Source: Bacteroides sp. OF04-15BH
GTDB taxonomy: Bacteria > Bacteroidota > Bacteroidia > Bacteroidales > Bacteroidaceae
Direction of reading: 5' to 3'
Length of the DNA: 64,000 nucleotides
NCBI RefSeq assembly: GCF_003477995.1
Contig: NZ_QUEM01000005.1
Location: 85,152 to 149,151 of the forward strand
Positions 28,054 to 38,333 of the stretch are shown here, piece after piece (position 1 is the stretch's first letter; each line of letters starts with the position of its first letter). Both the position numbers and the translations under genes were made by a program. The notes below the pieces were generated by a model, which worked only from the letters and a program-made list of their open reading frames with translations, did no database searches and was not told where the DNA came from.

Positions 28054-28104
28054 TCAATAACCGCCGATACAACCCACTGGTGGATTCTCCATGTATTCCT
28101 TCAT
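28054..28104 (-). CDS. Tiny ORF (16 residues) with strong Shine-Dalgarno
   Basis: On the minus strand AAAGGAGGAC leads directly into an ATG coding for MKEYMENPPVGCIGGY and a TGA. A second Met at codon 5 could give MENPPVGCIGGY. A strong Shine-Dalgarno sequence is unusual here, and a GC-rich hairpin closes the unit. The ORF sits in the 440-bp gap between the AraC gene and the DUF3791/DUF3990 cassette. It could be a small regulatory peptide, a leader peptide or a signal; I recognise no family. The spacing from AGGAGG to the first ATG is short (2 bases), which leaves the exact start open. Confidence 0.45.
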   Translation of the reverse strand: MKEYMENPPVGCIGGY

Positions 28105-28308
28105 GTCCTCCTTTCTTTTTAGGGGTTATACTTCGATTATCTTCTGTTGCGGGCGGAATCGGAATCCTGTTCGACGCTTTGTTTCCTATTTCTTCAATAT
28201 TGACTGACTGTTACCGTCGCCATTTCGTACTTCTAATCCTTGCGACTCAATGGAGCATTCATACTTTTTGCAGATAGAGCAAAAAAACAAATTCTGAGTA
28301 TAAGGTAT

Positions 28309-29202
28309 TCATCCCCGCTCGCCTTTGCGCCAACGTGCCGGAGAGCAACCTTCTTTTTCTGTAAAGATTTTACTAAAATAGCTCAAAGACAAGAAGCCGG
28401 ACTCCTCGGCCACCTGACTTACATTCATTTCCGGATGCTCCAACAACATCTTCTTGGCATAATCCAAACGAAGCGAAGTGACCCACTCACGGAAAGACAT
28501 TTTATAAATATTCTTGATATAATGGCTCAGATAGGTACGGTTGGTATTCAATGCACGAGCCAGATCCTCAATGGTAAAACCGGGCTCTGTGAAGGAATTG
28601 CCGGCAATCCAGTCATTCAGTTTGCCGGATATGCCTTCATAAAATTGCGGATTGTCCGAAGCCTCTGCTTCCTCTTCGTCATCATCGGCATCCGGGTCCT
28701 TCTTTACTTCCAGCGCACGCTCCACCTGTTCATAAAATAAAAGGTAATTCAAATAGGAACAGAACAAATAGATGTAAAAAGGAATGGAAGAAATGATCCA
28801 CAAATAAACATATTCGTCCGGCAAAAAGGTAAGCAAACCGCAACTCACTCCATAAATCACCGCCCAATAAGTATAAATAGACATCCATTTGATATATACG
28901 GCTATATAATCGGAGTGAGTATCATCAAACGAACGGACCGAACGGCGGTAGGTAACTATAATACGGCGCGCCAGCCATATTCCATAAGAAAACAGCCATA
29001 TCGTCATAAAGAACAAACCGACATGACGGGGAGTTCCCTTAGACAAACCGAAAAGCACCCAAACAGAAAGTCCCGTAAACAAAACCCACGCAGAAAGATG
29101 AAACCAAATACGCTTGGGAGTCAGATAAAAACGGTTGAGCAGGGTGATTAGCGCCGAACTGAAAAGCCAATAACATAAAAAACAATTACTTACTTTTTCC
29201 AT
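28309..29202 (-). CDS. Membrane-anchored AraC-family regulator
   Basis: 297 residues from the ATG at 29202 (MEKVSN). Five to six hydrophobic segments cover about residues 1-165, then an acidic linker (DADDDEEEAEASDN, about 180-195). The C-terminal AraC domain is at about 205-295, with both helix-turn-helix units (FTIEDLARALNTNRTYLSHY; MNVSQVAEESGFLSLSYFSK). Regulators of this plan sit in the inner membrane and are thought to pass an envelope or small-molecule signal to DNA. It is divergent from dapF across a 264-bp gap and shares the plan of the split regulator at 3.0-4.1 kb. Confidence 0.85.
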   Translation of the reverse strand: MEKVSNCFLCYWLFSSALITLLNRFYLTPKRIWFHLSAWVLFTGLSVWVLFGLSKGTPRHVGLFFMTIWLFSYGIWLARRIIVTYRRSVRSFDDTHSDYIAVYIKWMSIYTYWAVIYGVSCGLLTFLPDEYVYLWIISSIPFYIYLFCSYLNYLLFYEQVERALEVKKDPDADDDEEEAEASDNPQFYEGISGKLNDWIAGNSFTEPGFTIEDLARALNTNRTYLSHYIKNIYKMSFREWVTSLRLDYAKKMLLEHPEMNVSQVAEESGFLSLSYFSKIFTEKEGCSPARWRKGERG

Positions 29203-29417
29203 TTTAGCTCTTTTTGAAAGCAAATAATTTATCAGAAAAATTAAAAATCAACACTGCCTCATCACAGCATTTTCAGAGAAAGTTTCAGATTGAAACATAC
29301 AACATTTTCAAACCATCAAAATCAAACTTACAAAGCCAGATTATCCTCAAAACGTAAGTAACTCAATTTTCTTTTCAGAAAGATGCATCGCAACAGAATA
29401 TTCAAAACAAAAAGAAA

Positions 29418-29425
29418 TAACTTTG
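29418..29425 (+). promoter_or_regulatory. -7 box of the dapF-dapL-glnN unit
   Basis: TAACTTTG matches TAnnTTTG, 41 bp before dapF. On the other strand TAAGTTTG at 29323-29330 may serve the AraC gene. Confidence 0.55.
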
Positions 29426-29466
29426 CATCAAAGAAAAGCAAAAAGAAAGCACAAAACTAATAAAAC

Positions 29467-30276
29467 ATGAAAAGAGTCATCAGCTTTACCAAAATGCACG
29501 GAGCAGGTAATGATTATATATATGTGAACACACAGTTGTTCCCGTTGCCTCATCCCGAAAAATGGGCCGTAGCCTGGAGCCGACCGCATACGGGCATAGG
29601 AAGCGATGGGCTGGTACTGATCGGACCATCGGAAACCGCTGACTTCAGCATGCGGATTTTCAATGCCGACGGCTCCGAAGCCCTGATGTGCGGCAATGCC
29701 AGCCGGTGCATCGGAAAGTATGTGTACGAATACGGACTCACCGACCGGAAAGATATCCGGCTGGAAACGCTTTCGGGCATCAAACACCTGCACCTGAACA
29801 CCAAAGAAGGACGAGTAGAATCGGTCACCGTGGAAATGGGAATGCCTCAAAATATCCGTGAAACTGACCTTTGTGGCATATATCCCGGAAAAGGCATCGC
29901 CTTGTCGGTCGGCAATCCGCATCTGGTAATTTTTGTGGATGACATCTCAACGGTGCGGCTCGAAGAAATCGGTCCTCAATTAGAACATCATCCGGATTTT
30001 CCGGACCGCGTGAATGTAGAGTTCGCACAGATTCAGGAGGACGGACACATCCGGATGCGAGTGTGGGAACGAGGTTCGGGCATCACGATGGCTTGCGGTA
30101 CCGGCGCCTGTGCCACTGCTGTGGCCGCCGCATTCAGCGGACGCTGCGGACGGACATCAAGAATTACCATGGACGGCGGTACACTGACGATTGAATGGAA
30201 TGAAGAAGACGGACAAATCCGCATGACCGGACCGGCCACACGGGTGTTCGACGGAGAAATAGAGATTGACGAGTAG
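29467..30276 (+). CDS. dapF: Diaminopimelate epimerase
   Basis: A 269-residue enzyme that interconverts LL- and meso-diaminopimelate for lysine and peptidoglycan. The two catalytic cysteines are Cys75 ([15 protein letters not shown]) and Cys210 ([12 protein letters not shown]), each in the proper half of the two-fold alpha/beta structure. The N-terminal [14 protein letters not shown] is the usual family opening. The length is normal. The next gene, 47 bp on, encodes the enzyme that makes its substrate, so the pair forms the aminotransferase (DapL) route. Confidence 0.96.
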   Translation: MKRVISFTKMHGAGNDYIYVNTQLFPLPHPEKWAVAWSRPHTGIGSDGLVLIGPSETADFSMRIFNADGSEALMCGNASRCIGKYVYEYGLTDRKDIRLETLSGIKHLHLNTKEGRVESVTVEMGMPQNIRETDLCGIYPGKGIALSVGNPHLVIFVDDISTVRLEEIGPQLEHHPDFPDRVNVEFAQIQEDGHIRMRVWERGSGITMACGTGACATAVAAAFSGRCGRTSRITMDGGTLTIEWNEEDGQIRMTGPATRVFDGEIEIDE

Positions 30277-30323
30277 GGATAACAACAACACAAACACATT
30301 ATTTATATATTAAAGCAAAAATT

Positions 30324-31553
30324 ATGCTACGCATCAATGACCATTTTCTGGAATTGCCGGGAAGCTATCTGTTCTCGGAGATTGCACGCAAAGTAGGAGC
30401 CTTCAAGGAAGAGCATCCCGAAGCACAACTCATCCGCCTGGGAATCGGCGATGTGACCCGGCCGTTGCCCGAAGCCTGCATCCAGGCCATGCATCGGGCT
30501 GTAGACGAAATGGCCGACAGCGCGACCTTTCACGGATACGGACCGGAACGGGGATATGACTTCCTGATCGAGGCAATCATCCGCAACGACTTCGCACCTT
30601 ACGGCATCGAGATGGACGCATCGGAAATCTTTGTCAGCGACGGAGCCAAAAGCGATACGGGCAACATCGGCGACATTCTGCATACCGACAACCGGGTGTG
30701 TGTCACAGATCCGATCTATCCGGTATATATCGACAGCAATGTCATGGCCGGAAGAGCTGGAACACTGGACAAACAGGGACGGTGGAGCCGCATCACCTAC
30801 ATGCCCTGCACCGCAGAAAACCAGTTTGTGCCGGAACTGCCGGAGCAGCCAGTAGACCTGATTTACCTATGCAGCCCCAACAATCCCACCGGTACGGCAC
30901 TGACCCGCAAACAGTTGAAACGGTGGGTGGACTACGCTCTGGAGCACGACTGCCTCATCCTGTTTGATGCCGCCTACGAGGCGTTTATCCGCGAAGAGGA
31001 AGTGCCCCACTCCATCTACGAAATCGAGGGAGCGCGCCAATGTGCCATCGAGTTCCGAAGTTTCTCCAAGACCGCCGGATTTACGGGGGTACGCTGCGGA
31101 TACACCGTGGTGCCTCAGGATGTTTGCGGACGCACCCGGGACGGACGGAGAGAAAAACTGAACCCGATCTGGAACCGGCGCCAGTGTACCAAATTCAACG
31201 GCACCAGCTACATCACCCAGCGAGCAGCCGAGGCGGTTTACAATCCGGAAGGAAAACAGCAGGTGAAGGCCACCATCGACTTTTATCTGGAAAATGCCCG
31301 CATCATGCGCGAAGGACTGACCGAAGCCGGGCTGACCGTTTACGGAGGAGTCAATTCGCCTTATCTGTGGCTTCAGACACCGCAGGGCGTTACTTCCTGG
31401 GAGTTCTTCGACCGGCTGCTGCATCAGGCTCATGTTGTAGGCACACCGGGATCGGGCTTCGGCCCCAGCGGCGAAGGTTATCTGCGCCTCACCGCCTTTG
31501 GCAACCGGGAGGACTGCATCGAAGCCATGAAGCGCATCAAGAACAGAATTTGA
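30324..31553 (+). CDS. dapL: LL-diaminopimelate aminotransferase
   Basis: A 409-residue PLP enzyme of fold type I that turns tetrahydrodipicolinate directly into LL-diaminopimelate with glutamate as amino donor. The PLP lysine is Lys249 in [17 protein letters not shown], and the [14 protein letters not shown] stretch binds the cofactor. The length and the opening ([20 protein letters not shown]) agree with DapL of plants, Chlamydia and Bacteroidetes. It lies between dapF and glnN, so lysine precursor synthesis is tied to nitrogen assimilation. Confidence 0.96.
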   Translation: MLRINDHFLELPGSYLFSEIARKVGAFKEEHPEAQLIRLGIGDVTRPLPEACIQAMHRAVDEMADSATFHGYGPERGYDFLIEAIIRNDFAPYGIEMDASEIFVSDGAKSDTGNIGDILHTDNRVCVTDPIYPVYIDSNVMAGRAGTLDKQGRWSRITYMPCTAENQFVPELPEQPVDLIYLCSPNNPTGTALTRKQLKRWVDYALEHDCLILFDAAYEAFIREEEVPHSIYEIEGARQCAIEFRSFSKTAGFTGVRCGYTVVPQDVCGRTRDGRREKLNPIWNRRQCTKFNGTSYITQRAAEAVYNPEGKQQVKATIDFYLENARIMREGLTEAGLTVYGGVNSPYLWLQTPQGVTSWEFFDRLLHQAHVVGTPGSGFGPSGEGYLRLTAFGNREDCIEAMKRIKNRI

Positions 31554-31602
31554 GAAAAGAAAATCACAAAACGATAACAACAACCATAACACAAGATTAG
31601 CT

Positions 31603-33789
31603 ATGTCTACACTGAGATTCAGAGTGGTGGAAAGCGCGTTTCTCAAGAAACCGGCCCACGTAGAGGTTCCCGCCGAAAGACCTTCGGAATATTTCGGCAA
31701 ATATGTGTTCAACAAGGAAAAGATGTTCAAGTATCTTTCCGAACCGGTTTACCGCAAACTGATTGACGTGATTGACAACGGCAGTCCGCTGGACCGCAGC
31801 ATTGCCGACGCCGTGGCCGAAGGTATGAAGAAATGGGCTACGGAAATGCACGTAACCCACTACACACACTGGTTTGCCCCACTGACCGAAGGCACAGCCG
31901 AGAAGCATGACTCTTTTGTGGAGCACGACGGTAAGGGAGGCATGATCGAGGAATTCAGCGGAAAACTGCTGGTACAGCAGGAACCGGACGCTTCTTCTTT
32001 CCCGAACGGCGGTATCCGAAACACCTTCGAAGCACGCGGATATTCGGCCTGGGACCCTTCATCTCCGGCATTCATCGTGGACGACACGCTGTGCATCCCG
32101 ACCATCTTTATTGCCTACACCGGCGAGTCACTGGACTATAAGGCTCCGTTGCTCAAGGCTCTGCGTGCCGTAAACAAGGCGGCAACCGACGTGTGCCATT
32201 ACTTTGATCCGGAAGTGAAAAAAGTAATCACTTACCTGGGCTGGGAGCAGGAATACTTTCTGGTGGACGAAGGGCTGTATGCCGCCCGCCCCGACCTGCT
32301 GCTCACCGGACGCACCCTGATGGGACATGACTCTGCCAAGAACCAGCAGTTGGAGGACCATTACTTCGGTGCCATCCCGACCCGTGTGGCCGCCTTTATG
32401 AAAGAACTGGAGATTGAGGCGCTGAAACTGGGTATCCCGGTCAAGACCCGCCACAACGAGGTTGCTCCGAACCAGTTCGAATTAGCTCCGATCTATGAGG
32501 AATGTAATCTGGCCAACGACCACAACATGCTGATCATGTCGCTCATGCGCAAAATAGCCCGTAACCACGGATTCCGCGTGCTGCTGCACGAAAAGCCGTT
32601 CAAGGGCGTAAACGGAAGCGGAAAGCACAACAACTGGTCCTTGGGTACTGACACCGGCGTGCTGCTCATGGCTCCCGGAAAGACTCCGGCCGACAACCTG
32701 CGCTTTGTCACCTTCGTGGTGAACACCCTGATGGCCGTTTACCGTCATAACGGACTGCTCAAGGCTTCTATCTCGAGTGCCACCAACGCCCACCGTCTGG
32801 GCGCCAACGAGGCACCTCCAGCCATCATCTCCAGCTTCTTGGGCAAACAGCTGTCCGATTTGCTGACCCACATCGAGGAAAGCGATCAGGATGCTTTGAT
32901 TCTGAGCGGCAAGCAGGGCATGAAACTGGACATTCCGCAGATTCCGGAACTGCTGATCGACAATACTGACCGCAACCGTACCTCACCGTTCGCCTTTACC
33001 GGCAACCGCTTTGAGTTCCGTGCCGTGGGTTCTGAAGCCAACTGCGGCAGCGCGATGATTGCGTTGAACACCGCCGTGGCCGAACAGCTTACCGAATTCA
33101 AGCAGGAAGTGGACAGCCGCATCGCCTCAGGCGAAAAGCAGACTTCGGCAATCTTGTCTGTAATCCGCAAGTATATCAAGATATGCAAACCGATCCACTT
33201 CGACGGAAACGGATACAGCGACGAGTGGAAGGCAGAGGCAGCGCGCCGCGGACTGGACTGCGAAACCAGTGTGCCTGTCATCTTCGACAACTATCTGTCT
33301 GAAAGCAGTGTGGAAATGTTTGAAAAGACCGGCGTGATGACCCGCAAGGAACTGGAGGCCCGCAACGAGGTGAAATGGGAAACCTACACCAAGAAGATTC
33401 AGATCGAGGCCCGCGTATTGGGCGATCTGGCCATGAATCATATTGTACCGGTTGCCACCAAATATCAGAGCGAACTGATTGACAATGTGTTCAAGATGCG
33501 CCAGCTGTTCGCAGCAGACAAGGCTGAAGAGCTCTGTGGAAAGAATCTGGAACTGATTGAAGAGATTTCAAAGCACACGGCCTTTATCAAGGAGCATGTG
33601 GACAGCATGATTGAAGCGCGCAAGGTGGCCAACAAGATTACCAGCGAACGTGAAAAGGCCATCGCCTACCACGATACCGTGGTGCCCGCACTGGACGAAA
33701 TCCGTTACCATATCGACAAACTGGAACTGATTGTAGACGACCAGATGTGGACACTGCCGAAATACCGCGAATTACTGTTCATCAGATAA
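31603..33789 (+). CDS. glnN: Glutamine synthetase type III
   Basis: A 728-residue GSIII, much longer than GSI (about 470), as usual in Bacteroides. It makes glutamine from glutamate, ammonia and ATP. The N-terminal GSIII part (about 1-150) contains THYTHWFAPLTE. The catalytic part has the ATP/glutamate loops (NGSGKHNNWSLGT near 340; NRFEFRAVGSEANCGSAM near 470), and the tail is helical. It starts 50 bp after dapL. Its product feeds the nearby GltB, AsnB and PurF-like enzymes. A terminator hairpin follows at 33850-33895. Confidence 0.96.
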   Translation: MSTLRFRVVESAFLKKPAHVEVPAERPSEYFGKYVFNKEKMFKYLSEPVYRKLIDVIDNGSPLDRSIADAVAEGMKKWATEMHVTHYTHWFAPLTEGTAEKHDSFVEHDGKGGMIEEFSGKLLVQQEPDASSFPNGGIRNTFEARGYSAWDPSSPAFIVDDTLCIPTIFIAYTGESLDYKAPLLKALRAVNKAATDVCHYFDPEVKKVITYLGWEQEYFLVDEGLYAARPDLLLTGRTLMGHDSAKNQQLEDHYFGAIPTRVAAFMKELEIEALKLGIPVKTRHNEVAPNQFELAPIYEECNLANDHNMLIMSLMRKIARNHGFRVLLHEKPFKGVNGSGKHNNWSLGTDTGVLLMAPGKTPADNLRFVTFVVNTLMAVYRHNGLLKASISSATNAHRLGANEAPPAIISSFLGKQLSDLLTHIEESDQDALILSGKQGMKLDIPQIPELLIDNTDRNRTSPFAFTGNRFEFRAVGSEANCGSAMIALNTAVAEQLTEFKQEVDSRIASGEKQTSAILSVIRKYIKICKPIHFDGNGYSDEWKAEAARRGLDCETSVPVIFDNYLSESSVEMFEKTGVMTRKELEARNEVKWETYTKKIQIEARVLGDLAMNHIVPVATKYQSELIDNVFKMRQLFAADKAEELCGKNLELIEEISKHTAFIKEHVDSMIEARKVANKITSEREKAIAYHDTVVPALDEIRYHIDKLELIVDDQMWTLPKYRELLFIR

Positions 33790-33849
33790 ATATCAGTTCA
33801 TAGGGAAAGCAAACAAAAGCGACTTTTGTTTCATTGATGATTAATGGGA

Positions 33850-33895
33850 AATGGCATCTTGCCGGAGATCAAAATCCGGCGGATGTCATTTTTTA
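33850..33895 (+). terminator. Terminator after glnN
   Basis: GCCGGA/TCCGGC with outer AATG-GCATC/GATG-TCATT arms, a small internal mismatch and a following T6 run. Confidence 0.75.
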
Positions 33896-33998
33896 TTTTT
33901 TTAAATATCTTGCATATATAGGTTTTTATAGCGATATTTGTTGGCAAAGTTTAATTATATGCAACAGTTCTACGTCTAGAACACAAACTGAATCTGTT

Positions 33999-36140
33999 AT
34001 GGAAGAATTTAATCTACTCTCTCCCCTGCTTCTGGCCGTGAGCGGACTCATGATCGGAGCCATCCTGAAGTCAATCCTGCAACCGCGGAATATTCCTTAT
34101 ACCGTGGGGCTCTTTGCCTTCGGTCTGCTCATCGGTGTGCTGGAGCGCTTTGACTGCTTTGCCACACTGCCCAAGATCAGCCAGACCATACAGTCGGTGG
34201 GCGACATGAACCCCGACTTCATTCTGTATGTGTTTCTGCCCATCCTGATTTTCGATGCGGCCTACGAAATGAATATGCACATCTTCAAGAAAACACTGTC
34301 GAACGCCACGCTGCTGGCCGGTCCGGGACTGATTATCGGCATGCTGCTCACCGCCGCTCTGGTGATGGGCTTCCGATGGATTGCTCCGGAGTATGCTTCG
34401 TGGTCGTGGTCGTTCGCGCTGATGTTCGGTGCCCTGATCAGTGCCACCGACCCGGTGGCCGTGGTGGCCTTGCTGCACGAACTGAACACCAGCAAGCGGT
34501 TTTCCACTCTGGTGGACGGCGAGTCGCTGCTGAACGACGGAACGGGTATCGTGTGCTTCATGCTGTTTTTCGGCGCCTATGTGGGCGGCATGCAGTCCGG
34601 TGCGTCTCCGCTGGCGGAGTTCACGATAGTTGTAGCCGGCGGTGCCTTGCTGGGCTTCATTCTGGCACGGGCCGCCCTGTGGTTCATCACCCGCATCAAT
34701 TCCGAAGAGGTGATTCAGAACAGTGTGATCATTCTGGCGGCCTATACCACCTTTATCCTGTCACAGTTCTATCTGGGTGTATCGGGAGTGATTGCCCTGG
34801 TGGCTTTCGGTCTGACTATCTCCTACAAAGGTCGCCCACGCCTGAAGCCGCAGGTCAATGAGTTTATGGAAAAGTTCTGGGAACTGCTGGCCCATATCGC
34901 CAACACGCTGGTGTTTATCATCGTGGGTATCGTCATTGCCGAAAAGGTGGATGTTACCTGGACCAATATCGGTATTCTGATTCTGTTGTATATCGGACTG
35001 AATCTAATCCGTTTTGTCATGATCATGATGCTGTATCCGCTGATGAAGCATTTGGGTTATGGACTGACCAAACGCGAATCGGTGATTCTGACGTGGGGCG
35101 GACTGCGCGGTGCCTTGGGTATGACGCTGGCTCTGATGGTGTCCTACACTCCGGAGATTCCAGAAGAGATCCGCAAACAGGTGCTGTTCTTCACGGCGGG
35201 AATTGTGACGCTCACCCTGTCGGTCAACGCTACGACCATGCGCTGGCTGCTCAAACGCCTGGGACTGATCCATGTGTCCACAGCGCGTTGCCAGATGGAA
35301 TACCGCATTCAGGAACACATCTACGAAAGTTCGGAGAAGTATTTCAACAAGCTGACCACGCGCGAACAGCTGGCGGATGCCAACTGGGATCATGTGCGTA
35401 ACTATCTGCCCGAAATGCCGGAAGAGCCGGAAAATAGTCCCCGCTCCAAGGACTTTCTGGCAGAAATCCGTCTGCGTGTGTTGGACAAGGAGAAATCCAG
35501 CTGCCGCATGATCTATCAGGAAGGCATTATCTCGAAAGATTCGTTCGTACGCCTGATGGCTTCGCTCGACGAGATGTATGACCACGACGGCGAATATGCC
35601 CTGAGTTTCCGCCAGTCTATTTTCAACTTCTGCGAGCAGGCCGCCTTGTTGCATCACCTGCGCAGTCTGGGATTTATGCGCGACTGGATCAGCTTCTACT
35701 TCCGCGAACGCATCATGATCATCTATGATTTGGGACGCGGTTTCATCATCCTGCAACGCGAGGATCTGAAGTTCCTGGATGATCTCGCCTCATCGGACTT
35801 GGTTTCCGAAGAACAGAAACGCCTGTTGGCCCAACTGAAAGAGGAGATTACGGAGAACATAAACAAGATGAACGAAGTGATTCAGAAGCTGGCGCAGGAG
35901 TTCCCACGCGCATATCACCATGCGCTCACCCAGAAGTCCATCCGTATGCTGCTGAGTGACGAACGGCGCACCGTAAACCAACTGACCAACGAGGGTATCC
36001 TGTCGGACAAGGATGCCGAAAAGCATATGGAGAGCATCAACAAGCGGATTGACGAGGTGAACTCGTTCAGCCATACCATTCCCGCTTCTCTGTTCCGCTG
36101 GATGATTCATAAAAAGAAACAGGAACAGCCGAAGAAATAA
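33999..36140 (+). CDS. CPA1-family Na+/H+ antiporter
   Basis: 713 residues from the ATG at 33999 (MEEFNLLSPLL); an upstream in-frame ATG at 33834 would cross the terminator and is rejected. About 12 membrane segments fill residues 1-420. The ion-site sequence ATDPVAVVALLHEL and the LVDGESLLNDGTGIV stretch are the CPA1/NhaP signatures. The C-terminal 290 residues are cytosolic and helical, a size typical of regulated NhaP/NHE-like exchangers. It should exchange Na+ or K+ for protons across the inner membrane. Single gene, with a bidirectional terminator after it. Confidence 0.92.
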   Translation: MEEFNLLSPLLLAVSGLMIGAILKSILQPRNIPYTVGLFAFGLLIGVLERFDCFATLPKISQTIQSVGDMNPDFILYVFLPILIFDAAYEMNMHIFKKTLSNATLLAGPGLIIGMLLTAALVMGFRWIAPEYASWSWSFALMFGALISATDPVAVVALLHELNTSKRFSTLVDGESLLNDGTGIVCFMLFFGAYVGGMQSGASPLAEFTIVVAGGALLGFILARAALWFITRINSEEVIQNSVIILAAYTTFILSQFYLGVSGVIALVAFGLTISYKGRPRLKPQVNEFMEKFWELLAHIANTLVFIIVGIVIAEKVDVTWTNIGILILLYIGLNLIRFVMIMMLYPLMKHLGYGLTKRESVILTWGGLRGALGMTLALMVSYTPEIPEEIRKQVLFFTAGIVTLTLSVNATTMRWLLKRLGLIHVSTARCQMEYRIQEHIYESSEKYFNKLTTREQLADANWDHVRNYLPEMPEEPENSPRSKDFLAEIRLRVLDKEKSSCRMIYQEGIISKDSFVRLMASLDEMYDHDGEYALSFRQSIFNFCEQAALLHHLRSLGFMRDWISFYFRERIMIIYDLGRGFIILQREDLKFLDDLASSDLVSEEQKRLLAQLKEEITENINKMNEVIQKLAQEFPRAYHHALTQKSIRMLLSDERRTVNQLTNEGILSDKDAEKHMESINKRIDEVNSFSHTIPASLFRWMIHKKKQEQPKK

Positions 36141-36152
36141 GGAAAGAAAAAA

Positions 36153-36191
36153 TATCCGTTCAGGCGAAATTTGAAGAAGCCTGAACGGATA
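36153..36191. terminator. Bidirectional terminator
   Basis: A perfect 13-bp stem (TATCCGTTCAGGC and its complement) with a 13-base loop lies between the convergent antiporter and beta-helix genes. Confidence 0.8.
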
Positions 36192-36218
36192 TAATCATGA
36201 CAGGAAGTATGGTTGTTT

Positions 36219-38333
36219 TTATTTTAAGGTACACCCGATTTTGTCGAACGGCAATTGCGGGAATCCCTGAATGTACCGGTAAACAGGTGCATCTTCCTTA
36301 AAGCCTTTCAGCGGATTTTCCGGGTCAACAAATCCCGGATCGTTGTTGGTAGACCAGTTGTTACGGAATTCTCCCCATTGGGTTTGTCCGTTCACCAGAT
36401 TTTTAATGCGATAGAACAGATTGCCTTCTATCAGGTTCCCGTGCGGATAGGAGGGGTTTTCTTCCCAATAATTTACTAAAAACGGATAGGTTGTGCTGTA
36501 AGGCGGCTCCTGAAATTTCACAGCTTTCAGTCGCTGGTCAATAATGCCGTCAGGAGCAACCATTCCTGCTCCCCAGTTCTGCATACGGTTATCCAGATGG
36601 ATAGCCACAGGCGAATCGATGAAAATATTATGGTGGTAGTGGTTGTAATGTCCGCCACCAATCAGTACAGGCAGTGAGCCTGCGTTGTGGTAAATATTTC
36701 CGTATACTTCGCCGCCGCAGGCACCGTCGTCGTGATAAGTAGCCGTAACACGGTGGCGTGGACTAAGTTTATGGAAATAGCAGTAACGGATGACGTTACC
36801 CAACTCAGATGGGTCCCGTCCGTAATAAATGGCTCCTTGATCGTCTACCTCACTGCACACGTTGGTGATTTTGCAGTATTCGATAATATGGTTGTTTCCG
36901 TGAAATAAGATAGCCATGCTGGGAGCATTATAGATGTCGCACCGGCTGACGCGGTTACCCACACCGTCAATCCACACACCGGGGCGGTACGATTTTTCCA
37001 CCCGGTTGAAATCATGTATACGGCAATTTTCTACAAAGTTTCCGGCCGGTGCGAGTGTTGCGCGGTCGCCTCCTCCCAAACTTATTCCTCCGCTACCGGT
37101 GTTATAGATATAACAGTCCGTGATACCGTTGTCGGTACCGCCGTTACGGTTGAACAGAACATCTTGGTAAACTCTGCCCATCAGGTCTCCTACCACGCGC
37201 GATTTAGGCGAGCCTCCAGCTTCGGCTGCATGTGGTTTCAGGGTCTGCTTGTCGGGCGTTTCTGTTCCTTTACCGATAGAGATTCCTACACCACCGACGT
37301 TGCGTATGGTGCATCCTGTAATGCGTACATGTTGGGTTTTTTCAAGATAAATTCCGATGGAACGGCCGTATTCGAAGGTAAGCTTGCTGAGTGTAACATT
37401 CCGGCAGTTCTCGATGGCAACCAGTGGCTCATCCAGCACACTGACATTCAGTTGTTGGGTCCCTTCCGGCAGATAGACATATATCTTATCGTTTTCCTTG
37501 TCTATGACATATTCACCCGGTCGATCCAGTTCTTCCAGCAGGTTCAAGGCATACCAGCGCCGCCAGTCGGCTCCCGTCATGAATCCGTAAACAGTTTGCT
37601 GTGCCGCATGAATAGTATGGGTTTCAGGGTCCAGATGATCTACACGTATCATATCACTGGCATAACCGTGTGCAAAGTATCCACCGATCCAGAATGAGCC
37701 GGCATTGCTCCAGGCTGACGGACGTTCTTCGTTGTACTGAAATACCGGCAGTTTGGCATCTTTGACCCTTTCACCGGTTCCGGCTTCCAGGACTTTGCCT
37801 ATCAGTACGGTAGAATCGTTGGGCCAGCGGGAAATACTGAGAGGTTCACTGTCGGCAAATAATTCACTCCATGCCGGACTGCTGGGACGGCCGAAACCGG
37901 ACGGACGCAAATCGGCCATAGGTATGTTCAGTTTGCGGAAGTCTATTTCACGGACAAACTTGCGTGCTGTTTCCGGCAATCGTGCGGCAATTCCCTGGTC
38001 TGATATTTTCTTCATTTTGGATAAGGCAATCTCCCGTCCTCCTGAGATGCTCACACTTTCATCCTGATATGGACTGATAGTGAGTGAGGCATATCGGGCA
38101 TTTTGACCAATTTCAAGCGTCGCCGACTGTTCGTAGCAGCCTTTGCGCAAGAAAATCCTGACATCCTCATTATTCAGCATGTTGGCTTTGTCCAATGCGG
38201 CACGGATGGTTTTTAACGGATGTGATAGTGTTCCTTCAGCCTGATCGTTACCTTTAGGCGATACATAGATTTGTTTCTCGGCCCAGACGGTTTGCCCCCA
38301 AAGAACCAGTAACATAAGTAAGAAATGTTTCAT
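36219..38333 (-). CDS. Secreted right-handed beta-helix protein, probable glycan-active enzyme
   Basis: 704 residues from the ATG at 38333, giving the signal peptide MKHFLLMLLVLWGQTVWA. The opening KQIYVSPKGNDQAEGTLSHP (about 20-40) and repeated short strand-turn units with many Asn and Gly (about 290-560, for example CTIRNVGGVGISIG and CKITNVCSEVDDQGAIYYG) show a parallel beta-helix. The overall plan recalls GH141-like beta-helix glycosidases or related polysaccharide enzymes of Bacteroidetes, but I cannot assign the family or substrate. No susC/susD pair is nearby, so this is not a classical polysaccharide utilisation locus. Confidence 0.75.
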   Translation of the reverse strand: MKHFLLMLLVLWGQTVWAEKQIYVSPKGNDQAEGTLSHPLKTIRAALDKANMLNNEDVRIFLRKGCYEQSATLEIGQNARYASLTISPYQDESVSISGGREIALSKMKKISDQGIAARLPETARKFVREIDFRKLNIPMADLRPSGFGRPSSPAWSELFADSEPLSISRWPNDSTVLIGKVLEAGTGERVKDAKLPVFQYNEERPSAWSNAGSFWIGGYFAHGYASDMIRVDHLDPETHTIHAAQQTVYGFMTGADWRRWYALNLLEELDRPGEYVIDKENDKIYVYLPEGTQQLNVSVLDEPLVAIENCRNVTLSKLTFEYGRSIGIYLEKTQHVRITGCTIRNVGGVGISIGKGTETPDKQTLKPHAAEAGGSPKSRVVGDLMGRVYQDVLFNRNGGTDNGITDCYIYNTGSGGISLGGGDRATLAPAGNFVENCRIHDFNRVEKSYRPGVWIDGVGNRVSRCDIYNAPSMAILFHGNNHIIEYCKITNVCSEVDDQGAIYYGRDPSELGNVIRYCYFHKLSPRHRVTATYHDDGACGGEVYGNIYHNAGSLPVLIGGGHYNHYHHNIFIDSPVAIHLDNRMQNWGAGMVAPDGIIDQRLKAVKFQEPPYSTTYPFLVNYWEENPSYPHGNLIEGNLFYRIKNLVNGQTQWGEFRNNWSTNNDPGFVDPENPLKGFKEDAPVYRYIQGFPQLPFDKIGCTLK

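Noticed and set aside
36219..38333. A polysaccharide utilisation locus around the beta-helix protein
   Set aside because: No SusC/SusD pair, hybrid two-component regulator or further glycosidases are adjacent; the TonB receptors elsewhere in the window belong to other operons.
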